Shown in pieces: positions 34,486-42,171 of a stretch of DNA of 64,000 bases. Within the stretch, counting starts at the first letter, position 1; every line of letters begins with the position of its first letter. A model generated the notes under the pieces. That model was given only the letters and a program-made list of their open reading frames with translations, was not told the origin of the DNA and ran no database searches. The position numbers were made by a program, and so were the translations under genes. Origin of the DNA: JAJXWB01 sp046349215 (lineage in GTDB: Bacteria; Pseudomonadota; Alphaproteobacteria; Rhizobiales; Beijerinckiaceae); NCBI GenBank assembly GCA_046349215.1, contig JAXMCV010000001.1, positions 434,001 to 498,000 on the forward strand. The letters are read 5' to 3'.

Positions 34486-36387
34486 ATGCGCGGTAGGCGC
34501 CAGTCCAAATCGAAGCCTGAAGGCTCCGGCCGCTTGCGGGTCGTCCTCTACATTCGAGTGTCGACGGACCAGCAGGCGGAAAATCGTTTGAGCCTTGAGG
34601 AGCAGCAATTTCAGCTGCGCCAACTCGCCGCCAGGGAGGACTGGCAGGTCGTCGACGTCGTTATCGATGACGGCGACACGGGTTCGAATCTCCGGCGTCG
34701 TTTTGCGACGCTCCTTGAGCGCGCCCGCATTTCGCCGCGGCCGTTCGACGTGATCGTTGTCCATTCGCTTAGCCGCGCGTTTCGTTCCATCGCCGATCAA
34801 GAACTCTCGATTGGCGAGCTCGAGAAGAACGGTGTTCGAGTAATCTCTCAGACGGAGAACATCCACGACGAAGCAAGCGGTCCGCTGCTCCGCAAAATGC
34901 TCGGTGTCGTCAATGAAATGAAGGTGCATGACGCGCGGATAGGCACCATGCGCGGCATGACGGGAACGGCGCGGTTGGGATATTCAACCGGCGCCACAGT
35001 GCCCTACGGGTGGCGAAGCGTCGACGCCGAAACAATCGGTTCGAAAATAAAGAAGAAATGGGAAATAGACCCCGTCGAGGCCGCCAACGTCCAGACAATG
35101 TTCAAGCTGGCCCTCGTCGGCGACGGCAGCAGCGGGCCGATGGGCGTGAAGGCGATCGCCGACCACGTCAACGCGCTCGGTATTCGTTCACGGGCAGGTA
35201 GCCTGTTTGGGACGGGGACAGTCCACGAAATTCTGACCCGCGAAGCCTATACCGGCGAGCGGCTGTGGAATGTCATGGACAAGAACGGGCGCGAGAATCC
35301 CGACGACAAGATCATCGCCATCCCTGTTCCACAGATCATCCCCAAGCCGGATTACGATCGCGTCCAGGAACTTCTTCAATCCCGCCAACCGGCCGTCCGC
35401 GCGCCACGTCTGAGCGGCTCGCCCTCGCTCTTTGGCGGTATGATCCAGTGTGTTCATTGCAACGGTGCGATGACCGCAGGCACCGGCACGTCGCGAACCG
35501 GCGTCCAGTACAACTATTACGAGTGCCAAAACAAACGGAAGAAAGGGGAAATGGCTTGCCAGGGCATGCGAATTTCCAGACCGGTCGCTGAGGAAAAGGT
35601 CATGGACGCCCTGCTCGCCGAACTCGTAACGACGGAGCGTGTCTGCGGCATGCTTTCTGCGCTCCGCGATCGGCGGTTGCGGGCGCAAACCTCCGAACAT
35701 GCTCGAATCGCCGCTCTGCAACGCGAGGCCATAGAAGCCCAGAGCGCTCTTGATCAGCTCTACAACCTGGTCGAGAAGCAGGTCGTTTCAGCCGAAGAAC
35801 CGACCCTGAAGGAGCGGCTTTCGAAGCTCGTCGAGAAGCGCGATCTTGCAGTTCTCGCACGAGACCGCGCCCTCGAAAGCAGCACAGCCCCGCTGGACGT
35901 AAATCCGGCCGAAATCGAACTCCTGACCCAGGACCTTCGCGAAAAGCTGACAACCGGGGAGGTTTCGGCCCGCAAGGCATGGCTCAGCGCGGTGGTCGAC
36001 CACATTGTGGTCTCCGAAGACAAAATCCAGGTTTTCGGTCGGAAATCCAATTTCCAGCCGCCGATCAAGCCGGGATCCAAAAACGGCCCCCCGGTTCGTG
36101 CTTCTGTTCAGGAATGGTGCCCAGGGGCGGAATCGAACCACCGACACTGCGATTTTCAGTCGCATGCTCTACCAACTGAGCTACCTGGGCGCGCGCCTGC
36201 GAAAGCAGGTGCGTGCGGGCTTATAAAAAGCTGCGACGGGCTTGGCAAGCGCCAATGTGGCGCCCGGAAACCCGCGGCCTTTCAATCGCTTTTCAATCCT
36301 CGTCGGGCCCGCGCGGCGCCGGCGCGCCGTCCTCGTCCTCGTCGGGGGCGGCTGGAATCGCATAGCCGCCGGAAAGCCAGCGGTTGA
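34486..36387 (+). CDS. Large serine recombinase (integrase) of the island
   Basis: ATG 34486 follows GGAG. The N-terminal resolvase domain holds the catalytic Ser26 in YIRVSTDQQ and the later VVHSLSRAFR motif. A recombinase domain (about 165 to 290) follows, then a zinc ribbon with Cys pairs (CVHCNGAM ... YYECQNKRKKGEMAC) and a coiled-coil. The family end is reached near VFGRKSNFQPP (about residue 525). The frame then continues without stop through the whole tRNA-Phe gene in antisense and on to 36387, so the last roughly 90 residues are a by-product of the integration site. It integrates and excises the element at the tRNA 3' end. Confidence 0.88.
   Translation: MRGRRQSKSKPEGSGRLRVVLYIRVSTDQQAENRLSLEEQQFQLRQLAAREDWQVVDVVIDDGDTGSNLRRRFATLLERARISPRPFDVIVVHSLSRAFRSIADQELSIGELEKNGVRVISQTENIHDEASGPLLRKMLGVVNEMKVHDARIGTMRGMTGTARLGYSTGATVPYGWRSVDAETIGSKIKKKWEIDPVEAANVQTMFKLALVGDGSSGPMGVKAIADHVNALGIRSRAGSLFGTGTVHEILTREAYTGERLWNVMDKNGRENPDDKIIAIPVPQIIPKPDYDRVQELLQSRQPAVRAPRLSGSPSLFGGMIQCVHCNGAMTAGTGTSRTGVQYNYYECQNKRKKGEMACQGMRISRPVAEEKVMDALLAELVTTERVCGMLSALRDRRLRAQTSEHARIAALQREAIEAQSALDQLYNLVEKQVVSAEEPTLKERLSKLVEKRDLAVLARDRALESSTAPLDVNPAEIELLTQDLREKLTTGEVSARKAWLSAVVDHIVVSEDKIQVFGRKSNFQPPIKPGSKNGPPVRASVQEWCPGAESNHRHCDFQSHALPTELPGRAPAKAGACGLIKSCDGLGKRQCGARKPAAFQSLFNPRRARAAPARRPRPRRGRLESHSRRKASG
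36115..36190 (-). tRNA. tRNA-Phe (anticodon GAA)
   Basis: 76 bases with GCCCAGG/CCTGGGC acceptor arms, a D-arm (AGCTCAGTTGGTAGAGC), an anticodon stem TGCGA/TCGCA with loop CTGAAAA, the T-arm GTTCGATTC and an encoded CCA. The 3' end faces the serine recombinase gene, so this tRNA is the likely attachment site. The gene remains intact after integration. Confidence 0.95.
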
Positions 36388-36496
36388 GGTCGATGTCGGC
36401 GCAGCGCCTGGAGCAGAACGGCCGGTATTTCTCGACCGCCGGCTTGCCGCAGATCGGACATTTGCGAGGCGGCGCGGCTTGCTTGTCTTCGCGCAT
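36293..36496 (-). CDS. yacG: DNA gyrase inhibitor YacG
   Basis: 67 residues. The zinc-finger cysteines are Cys13, Cys16, Cys28 and Cys32 (CPICGKP ... FCSRRC), followed by the family stretch DLNRWLSGGYAIP and an acidic tail. In other bacteria YacG binds gyrase B and blocks DNA binding. It lies 26 bases downstream of maf, in the usual alphaproteobacterial infA-maf-yacG order. Confidence 0.93.
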   Translation of the reverse strand: MREDKQAAPPRKCPICGKPAVEKYRPFCSRRCADIDLNRWLSGGYAIPAAPDEDEDGAPAPRGPDED

Positions 36497-36522
36497 CTTC
36501 TGACCGCAACTGCGCGCCGCGC

Positions 36523-37155
36523 TCAGGCGCGATTGGCCCAGCTGTCGCGGACGGGATAGCCGTCGCCCGCCAGCAGCGCCTGCGCCTCGTAGAGCGGCAG
36601 TCCGACCACCGAGGAATAGGAGCCGACGAGCCGCACCGCGAAGGCGCCGGCCAGGCCCTGGATCGCGTAGCCGCCGGCCTTGCCGCGCCATTCTCCGGAC
36701 GCCAGGTAGGATTCGATCTCGGCCGTGGAAAGGCGCTTGAAACGCACCTTGGTCTCGACGATGCGCTTGCGCTCGCCGCCGCGCGGCGTGACGACGACGA
36801 GGCCGGTGAAGACGCGATGCTGTCGTCCCGACAGGAGGCGCAGGCAATCGCCGGCCTCTTCCATCAATTCGCATTTGGGCAGGATGCGGCGGCCGACGGC
36901 GACGACCGTGTCGGCCGCCAGCACGAAGCATTGGCCGAGTTCGTCGCGGGCGACGGCGATCCTGCGCGCCGCCTGCGCCTTTTCCAGCGCGAGACGCTGC
37001 GCCAGCGCGCGCGGCAATTCGTTCTTCTTCGGGGTTTCGTCGACGTCGGCCGGCAGCAGGGCATCCGGCGAAACGCCGATCTGCTGCAGCAGCTCGAGGC
37101 GCCGCACCGAGGCGGAAGCCAGAACGAGCTTCGGACGCAGGGCTTTGTCGCTCAA
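36523..37155 (-). CDS. maf: Maf-like nucleotide pyrophosphatase
   Basis: 210 residues of the Maf/Ham1 superfamily. The start LVLASASVRRLELLQQIG is the substrate-binding signature, and VLAADTVVAV carries the acidic metal ligand. GGYAIQGLAGAF and GSYSSVVGLPL are the conserved C-terminal motifs. It hydrolyses non-canonical nucleoside triphosphates to monophosphates. Downstream of infA. Confidence 0.93.
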   Translation of the reverse strand: MSDKALRPKLVLASASVRRLELLQQIGVSPDALLPADVDETPKKNELPRALAQRLALEKAQAARRIAVARDELGQCFVLAADTVVAVGRRILPKCELMEEAGDCLRLLSGRQHRVFTGLVVVTPRGGERKRIVETKVRFKRLSTAEIESYLASGEWRGKAGGYAIQGLAGAFAVRLVGSYSSVVGLPLYEAQALLAGDGYPVRDSWANRA

Positions 37156-37179
37156 TTCGTCGCGCCCCCCGGCTCTACG

Positions 37180-37398
37180 TTACTTGAAGCGATAGGTGAT
37201 ACGGCCCTTGGTCAGGTCGTAGGGGGTCATTTCGACGAGCACGCGGTCGCCGGTCAACACGCGGATGCGGTTCTTGCGCATCTTGCCGGCGGTGTGGGCG
37301 ATGATCTCGTGGTCGTTCTCGAGCTGCACGCGAAAGGTGGCGTTGGGCAGCAGTTCCACGACAGTGCCGGGAAATTCGAGCAGTTCTTCTTTCGCCAT
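37180..37398 (-). CDS. infA: Translation initiation factor IF-1
   Basis: 72 residues from ATG 37398 (MAKEELLEFPGTV), with an S1/OB fold (ELLPNATFRVQLENDHEI; KMRKNRIRVLTGDRVLVEM) and the C-terminus GRITYRFK. It occupies the ribosomal A site during initiation. The in-frame ATG 17 codons upstream is not the family start. Confidence 0.97.
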   Translation of the reverse strand: MAKEELLEFPGTVVELLPNATFRVQLENDHEIIAHTAGKMRKNRIRVLTGDRVLVEMTPYDLTKGRITYRFK

Positions 37399-37539
37399 AA
37401 GGTTCCTTCGAGGTCCGCGGAGGTCCAGGGCGGCCATCCGCCGCGACATGCGAAAAGCCGGCGCGAAACCCGCCCCGGCTGAGTGCGGCGGACCCTAATG
37501 GAGAAAAGACAGTTTGTGAACAGCGCCGGGCGAGTTTCC

Positions 37540-38400
37540 TCAGGGCGTCGCCTGCGCCGCCGTGGCCGCCTCGTCGGCGGCCAGGAAACGGTTGTGGGAG
37601 CGCACCGCGAAGGGGATCATGGCAAGATAGACGAAGCACAACGCCGCCAGCATTTCCATCGGCCAGGTCGCCAGCAGGAGGACGATCGCGGCAATGGCGA
37701 ACAGGACGAAAACCACGTATTCGCGGGGAATGCGGCCGATGGTCTTGCCGGAAAAATGCGGAATGCGGCTCGCCATCAGGAAGGCCAGCCCCAGCAGATA
37801 GACGATGTGCCAGGGCGCGTACGCCTTGCCAGCGGGGACGCCGAGTTCCGACAGGTTGAGATAGAGCGGCAGCAGCGCGAGACAGGCGCCCGCCGGCGCC
37901 GGCATGCCGACAAAGAACTTGGCGGTCCAGGCCGGGCGGTCGGGATCGTCGATCATCACATTGAAGCGGGCGAGCCTGAGCGCCGCCGCGGTCGCGAAAA
38001 TCAATGCCGCGAACCAGCCGAAGCTTTTGATTTCATGGAGATTCCACAAATAGAGGATCAGCGCCGGGGCGACCCCGAAATCGACGAAATCAGCGAGCGA
38101 GTCCAGTTCCGCCCCAAAACGCGAGGTGCCGTGGAGGGCGCGGGCGATGCGGCCGTCGAGGCCGTCGAGGAATGCCGCGGCCAGGATGGCGTAGACCGCC
38201 CAGTGGAACTTGCCCTCGATCGCGAAACGGATCGCGGTCAGCCCCATGCAGAGCGCCAGCAGCGTGACGAGATTTGGCAGCACGATCCGCAAGGGCACCT
38301 TGCGGAACCGGCGGCGGCGCGGCGTGGGTTGGGCAGCCTGCGCCGCGGATTGCGCGGCCTGCGGCGCTTGCTTGGAGAGTTCGTCCATGGGCGCGGACAT
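37540..38400 (-). CDS. pssA: CDP-diacylglycerol--serine O-phosphatidyltransferase
   Basis: 286 residues with about eight membrane segments. The CDP-alcohol phosphotransferase signature is complete: Asp82-Gly83, Ala86-Arg87, Gly96, Asp100 and Asp104 in DGRIARALHGTSRFGAELD. It makes phosphatidylserine in the inner membrane, which psd decarboxylates to phosphatidylethanolamine; psd is not in the window. ATG 38388 is an alternative start. A hairpin separates it from aapJ. Confidence 0.93.
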   Translation of the reverse strand: MSAPMDELSKQAPQAAQSAAQAAQPTPRRRRFRKVPLRIVLPNLVTLLALCMGLTAIRFAIEGKFHWAVYAILAAAFLDGLDGRIARALHGTSRFGAELDSLADFVDFGVAPALILYLWNLHEIKSFGWFAALIFATAAALRLARFNVMIDDPDRPAWTAKFFVGMPAPAGACLALLPLYLNLSELGVPAGKAYAPWHIVYLLGLAFLMASRIPHFSGKTIGRIPREYVVFVLFAIAAIVLLLATWPMEMLAALCFVYLAMIPFAVRSHNRFLAADEAATAAQATP

Positions 38401-38429
38401 TAGGCGCGGCGCTCCCGCCGGACAAGGAT

Positions 38430-38454
38430 CGGGACGGGCCTTTCGCCCGTCCCG
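38430..38454 (-). terminator. GC-rich hairpin after aapJ
   Basis: Perfect 10-bp arms CGGGACGGGC and GCCCGTCCCG with a 5-base loop, 6 bases after the aapJ stop and before pssA. No U-run on the transcribed side. Confidence 0.6.
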
Positions 38455-38460
38455 TCCCGA

Positions 38461-39480
38461 TCAGCGGATCGGCGGCGCGTACTGGATGCCGCCGGCGTTC
38501 CAGAGCTGGTTCATCCCGCGCGGCACGCCGAGCGGCGATTTCGAACCGACATTGCGCTCGAAGCTCTCGCCGTAATTGCCGACGTTCTTCACGATGCGCA
38601 CGACCCAGTCCTTGGTCAGGCCGATCTGTTCGCCGTAATTGCCGTCATTGCCGACGAGGCGACGCACGTCCGGCTTCTTCGAGGCGAGCGCGGCCGTGAT
38701 CGTCTTGGATGACACGCCGAGTTCCTCGGCGTTCAGCATGGCGTTGTGCGTCCATTTCACGATCTCGAACCATTGCGGATCGTTCTCGCGCACGACCGGG
38801 CCGAGCGGCTCCTTGGAAATCACGTCGGGCAGGATGTGATGCTCGTGCCGCTTGTCGATCTTGGTATGCAGCGCATGCAATTGCGACACGTCGGTCGACA
38901 GCACGTCGCACCGGCCCTTGTGATAGGCGTCGATCATCTCGGCGACATTGGAGACCTCGACGATGTCGTGCTTGACGTTGTTGCCGCCGAGATAGTCGAT
39001 GCTGTTGTCACGGTTTGTCGTGCCGGTCTGCACGCAGATCTTCACGTCGGCGAGGTCGAGCGGCGACAGCGCGTTCTTCTTGCGCGGCACGAGGAATCCC
39101 TGGCCGTCGTAATAGGTGATCGCCGCGAACTTCAGCCCCTGCCCCGCTTCGCGGCTCATGGTCCAGGTCGAATTGCGCGACAGGAGGTCGACTTCGCCCT
39201 TCTTCAGCGCGTCGAACCGCGCCTCGGCCGACAGCGGCACGAATTTCACCTTCTTCGGATCGTCGAAGACGGCCGCCGCGATGGCCCGGCAGAAGTCGAC
39301 GTCGAAGCCGGTCCACTCGCCCTTGTCGTTCTGCGCGCCGAAGCCCGGCAGACCTTGGTTGACGCCGCAGATCAGTTCGCCGCGATCCTTGACCGCCTTC
39401 AGCGTCGCCTGCGCGCTGGCCAGCGACGGCGCGGCGAGCACGCAGGCCGCGGCGAGCGCCAGTTTCATTCTCTTGGACAT
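38461..39480 (-). CDS. aapJ: General L-amino acid ABC transporter periplasmic binding protein
   Basis: 339 residues with a signal peptide ending ASLASAQ. The AapJ/BztA pattern is clear: GELICGVNQGLPGFG, EWTGFDVDFCRAIAAA, and later GDDGNYGEQ-like and GLMYAPPIR-like ends (here DGNYGEQIGL and GGIQYAPPIR). It captures polar amino acids for an ABC importer. The usual permease and ATPase genes (aapQMP) do not follow; a hairpin and pssA do. It sits 21 bases behind an L,D-transpeptidase gene. Confidence 0.92.
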   Translation of the reverse strand: MSKRMKLALAAACVLAAPSLASAQATLKAVKDRGELICGVNQGLPGFGAQNDKGEWTGFDVDFCRAIAAAVFDDPKKVKFVPLSAEARFDALKKGEVDLLSRNSTWTMSREAGQGLKFAAITYYDGQGFLVPRKKNALSPLDLADVKICVQTGTTNRDNSIDYLGGNNVKHDIVEVSNVAEMIDAYHKGRCDVLSTDVSQLHALHTKIDKRHEHHILPDVISKEPLGPVVRENDPQWFEIVKWTHNAMLNAEELGVSSKTITAALASKKPDVRRLVGNDGNYGEQIGLTKDWVVRIVKNVGNYGESFERNVGSKSPLGVPRGMNQLWNAGGIQYAPPIR

Positions 39481-39501
39481 GAAGCCCCCTTATGGCCGTA
39501 T

Positions 39502-40113
39502 TCAGAGCGCCGGCGTCTGCCGGACGATGACCTTGGTGCCGACGTTGACGCGCTCGTAGAGATCGATGACGTCGCCGTTGACCAGCCGGAAGCAGCCGGA
39601 CGAGACGGCGGAACCGATCGTCTGCGGCTGATTGGTGCCGTGGATGCGATAGACGGTCGCGCCGAGGTACATGGCGCGCGCGCCCATCGGATTGCCGGGG
39701 CCGCCCGCCATGAAGCGCGGCAGATATGGCTGACGCTCGATCATCTCCGGCGGCGGACGCCAGTCCGGCCATTCCTGCTTGCGCGAGATGTTCAGCAGAC
39801 CCGACCAGCGGAAGCCGTCGCGACCGACGCCGATGCCGTAGCGGATGGCGCGACCGCCGGGTTGCACGAGGTAGAGATAGCGATTGGCGCTGTCGACGAC
39901 GATGGTGCCGGGCGGGTCGTTGGTGCGGAAGAAGACCACCTGCTTCTGGAACTGAGGGTCGAGTTGCTCTTCCGCCGCCGTCGGCACCTTGCCCGGCTCG
40001 TCGAGAATGTCGAGTTCGTCGCGCCCCTGGGCGATCACCGAGGCGTCGGCGAGACAGACGACAGCCGCCAGGACGGCGGCGAACGAAATGGCGCGCTTGC
40101 CGATCATCTGCAT
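39502..40113 (-). CDS. L,D-transpeptidase (YkuD domain)
   Basis: 203 residues with a signal peptide (SFAAVLAAVVCLADASVIA). The YkuD signature is complete: His158 in YRIHGTNQP, then the SSGCFRLVNGD box with catalytic Cys174. It forms 3-3 peptidoglycan crosslinks or attaches proteins to peptidoglycan in the periplasm. It starts 8 bases behind a lipoprotein gene and ends 21 bases before aapJ, so the three may form one transcript. Confidence 0.92.
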   Translation of the reverse strand: MQMIGKRAISFAAVLAAVVCLADASVIAQGRDELDILDEPGKVPTAAEEQLDPQFQKQVVFFRTNDPPGTIVVDSANRYLYLVQPGGRAIRYGIGVGRDGFRWSGLLNISRKQEWPDWRPPPEMIERQPYLPRFMAGGPGNPMGARAMYLGATVYRIHGTNQPQTIGSAVSSGCFRLVNGDVIDLYERVNVGTKVIVRQTPAL

Positions 40114-40121
40114 TCTCCGGT

Positions 40122-40583
40122 TCAGGCGCCGCAGCGCACGTAGATCGACGTGCCGTAGCGCGACGACGCGTCGGGATCCATGTAGCGCGTTGTGAAGGAC
40201 TTCGAATCGACCTGCAGGACCTCGCTATCCTCGAGCATCGGCGCCGGACCGGCAGGCCCGAGATAGGACTTGCCGCCGCCCTGCTTGAGGAAGAGTTCGG
40301 ATTTGTCCTTCTCGTCCGCCAGATTCATCATCACGCCGCCGTTGGGGCCCTTGGAGATGACATAGGCGTTGGAGCATTGCGCCCGCGCTTCCTTTTCGGT
40401 GCGCGGACGATCCGAGTCGCGGTGATAGGCGGCAAATCCCCATTTGCCGACGAAGGGTTCGACCGAACCGGTCGCAGCCGCCTGCCCGGTTGGCGTTGGC
40501 GGGCGGTCCGCCGACTGGCACCCGGCGAGCGCGGCGGCCACAACCGCGCCCATCGTGAACAACGCAAACGCTTTACGCCGCAT
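40122..40583 (-). CDS. Lipoprotein with AprI/Inh-like beta-barrel domain, unnamed
   Basis: 153 residues. A signal peptide ends in the lipobox LAGC (Cys22). The mature part starts with a spacer and then VEPFVGKWGFAAY, a pattern seen in small beta-barrel lipoproteins such as protease-inhibitor-like families; the link is tentative. ATG 40583 was chosen because longer frames lack the signal peptide. Upstream of the L,D-transpeptidase by 8 bases, which suggests an envelope role. Confidence 0.7.
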   Translation of the reverse strand: MRRKAFALFTMGAVVAAALAGCQSADRPPTPTGQAAATGSVEPFVGKWGFAAYHRDSDRPRTEKEARAQCSNAYVISKGPNGGVMMNLADEKDKSELFLKQGGGKSYLGPAGPAPMLEDSEVLQVDSKSFTTRYMDPDASSRYGTSIYVRCGA

Positions 40584-40653
40584 AAGTACCCCCTGTTTGC
40601 AACGCATCTTGCTGTTCAGGCGCAAAATTGTCGAGTCCAAGGCGCCGCCGCGC

Positions 40654-42090
40654 CTACCGCGTCGCCCGCTGCGCATCGCCGCCGAAAAGCGGCGCGGCCA
40701 CGGCCTGGAGAGGGGCGTTGAAGCGCCAGGAGAGGCCGGAGGGATCGAAGTCGAGCCCGATACGGGCGGCGCTGGTCTGCTCGAGGATTTCGCGGATCGC
40801 CAGCGATCCGAAGCCCCGGCGTTTCGGCGGGCGGACGGTCGGGCCGCCGGTCTCGCGCCATTCCATATGCAATTCCGGGCCGTCGACGCCGCCCTCGACC
40901 GCCCAGCGCAGCGCGATACGGCCGTCAGGCGCCGACAGCGCGCCGTACTTGACCGCATTTGTCGTCAGTTCATGCAGGGCGATGCCCATGGATTGGGTGG
41001 AATCGCCATTGAGTTGCAGGTCGGGTCCCTCGATCGTCACCCGACCGCTCGGCAGGACCACGAACGCCGCGAGTTGTCCCTCGGCGATTTCCCGCAGGCT
41101 CGCGCCCTTCCAGCCGGTGCGCGTCAGAAGATCCGTCGAATGGGCGAGGCCGAACAGACGGTCCATGAATATCTTCTGGAAGGCAGCGACATCGTCGACG
41201 TGGCGCGCCGATTGTCGCGCGATGCCCTGGATCACCGTGAGCAGGTTCTTCACGCGATGCGACAATTCACGCAGCAGGAATTCGTTGTGCTGCTCGGCTT
41301 CCTTGCGTTCGGTTATGTCCGTCACGACGTTGACGAAGCGCCGCGCCTGGCCGTCCGGCGCACGTTCGACGACGAGGCCATAGCCCGATAGCCACCGCGT
41401 CGCGCCGTCTCCCCTGATGATGCGATATTCCGCCGGGAAGGAATCCTGCGTATGGGCGAGCGCGTGGTAAGCCGCCTGCAGACCCGCGTCGTCGGGATGG
41501 AGCGCGCGGCGGTATTCGTCGTCGTCGCCGCCCACGACGCCTTCGCCATCGGGCAGGTCGATGCCGAATACCGCCATCCCCTCGGGCGTCCACTTGCGCC
41601 GCCCTGTCGACAGGTCGACCTCCCAGGCGCCCATCCGGCCGAGCGTCATGGCGGAGCGATAGCGCGCCTCGCTGTCGCGCAGGCGCGTTTCGATGGCGCG
41701 GAATTCTGAAACGTCGGTCGAAATGCCGAACCAGCGGACGATCTCGCCTTCAGCGTTGCGGTGCGGCGTGACGCGCGTCAGGAAGGGGCGAAACACGCCG
41801 TCGGCGCCGCGCAGCGGAAAGGTCATTTCCGCGCGCTGGCCAGTCTCGATCGCCGCACGCCAGCGCCGCGCAACCTCCGGCAAGACGTCGGGATCGTGCG
41901 CCTTCTCCCAGTCCCAGCCGTCGGTGTCGCCCGGCTGGAAACCCGTGTAGTCGTACCACGTGCGATTGTACCACAGCACCGCGCCGTCGGGCGCGCCGAT
42001 CCAGCACAGCGCAGGTAGATTTTCCGCCAGATTTCGGAAGTCGTGTTCCTCGAGTTCGACCGCCACCTCGAACACGCTCCTGACTCGCAT
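40654..42090 (-). CDS. PAS-PAS sensor histidine kinase, HWE family
   Basis: 478 residues, no membrane segment, so a cytoplasmic sensor. The first PAS domain lies at about 15 to 130 (ICWIGAPDG-like, TGFQPGD), the second at about 145 to 265. The kinase core has EFLLRELSHRVKNLLTVIQG with the phospho-accepting His, an N-box ALHELTTNAVKYGAL and HMEWRETGGP, which is the HWE signature. The last part is GFGSLAIREILEQ. No response regulator is adjacent, so the partner lies elsewhere. Confidence 0.93.
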   Translation of the reverse strand: MRVRSVFEVAVELEEHDFRNLAENLPALCWIGAPDGAVLWYNRTWYDYTGFQPGDTDGWDWEKAHDPDVLPEVARRWRAAIETGQRAEMTFPLRGADGVFRPFLTRVTPHRNAEGEIVRWFGISTDVSEFRAIETRLRDSEARYRSAMTLGRMGAWEVDLSTGRRKWTPEGMAVFGIDLPDGEGVVGGDDDEYRRALHPDDAGLQAAYHALAHTQDSFPAEYRIIRGDGATRWLSGYGLVVERAPDGQARRFVNVVTDITERKEAEQHNEFLLRELSHRVKNLLTVIQGIARQSARHVDDVAAFQKIFMDRLFGLAHSTDLLTRTGWKGASLREIAEGQLAAFVVLPSGRVTIEGPDLQLNGDSTQSMGIALHELTTNAVKYGALSAPDGRIALRWAVEGGVDGPELHMEWRETGGPTVRPPKRRGFGSLAIREILEQTSAARIGLDFDPSGLSWRFNAPLQAVAAPLFGGDAQRATR

Positions 42091-42171
42091 CGCCTCACGA
42101 TGCGAAAAATAGACGCATTCGCGCGCGAAGCAAAACGCGCCTGCAACGCTTACGCCTGCTTTCGCGGGAAT

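Noticed and set aside
1..36115. Second copy of the tRNA-Phe 3' end as the other attachment site
   Set aside because: I saw no copy of the CCAGGGGCGGAATCGAACC stretch elsewhere in the window. A serine recombinase would not need one, so the far end remains undefined.
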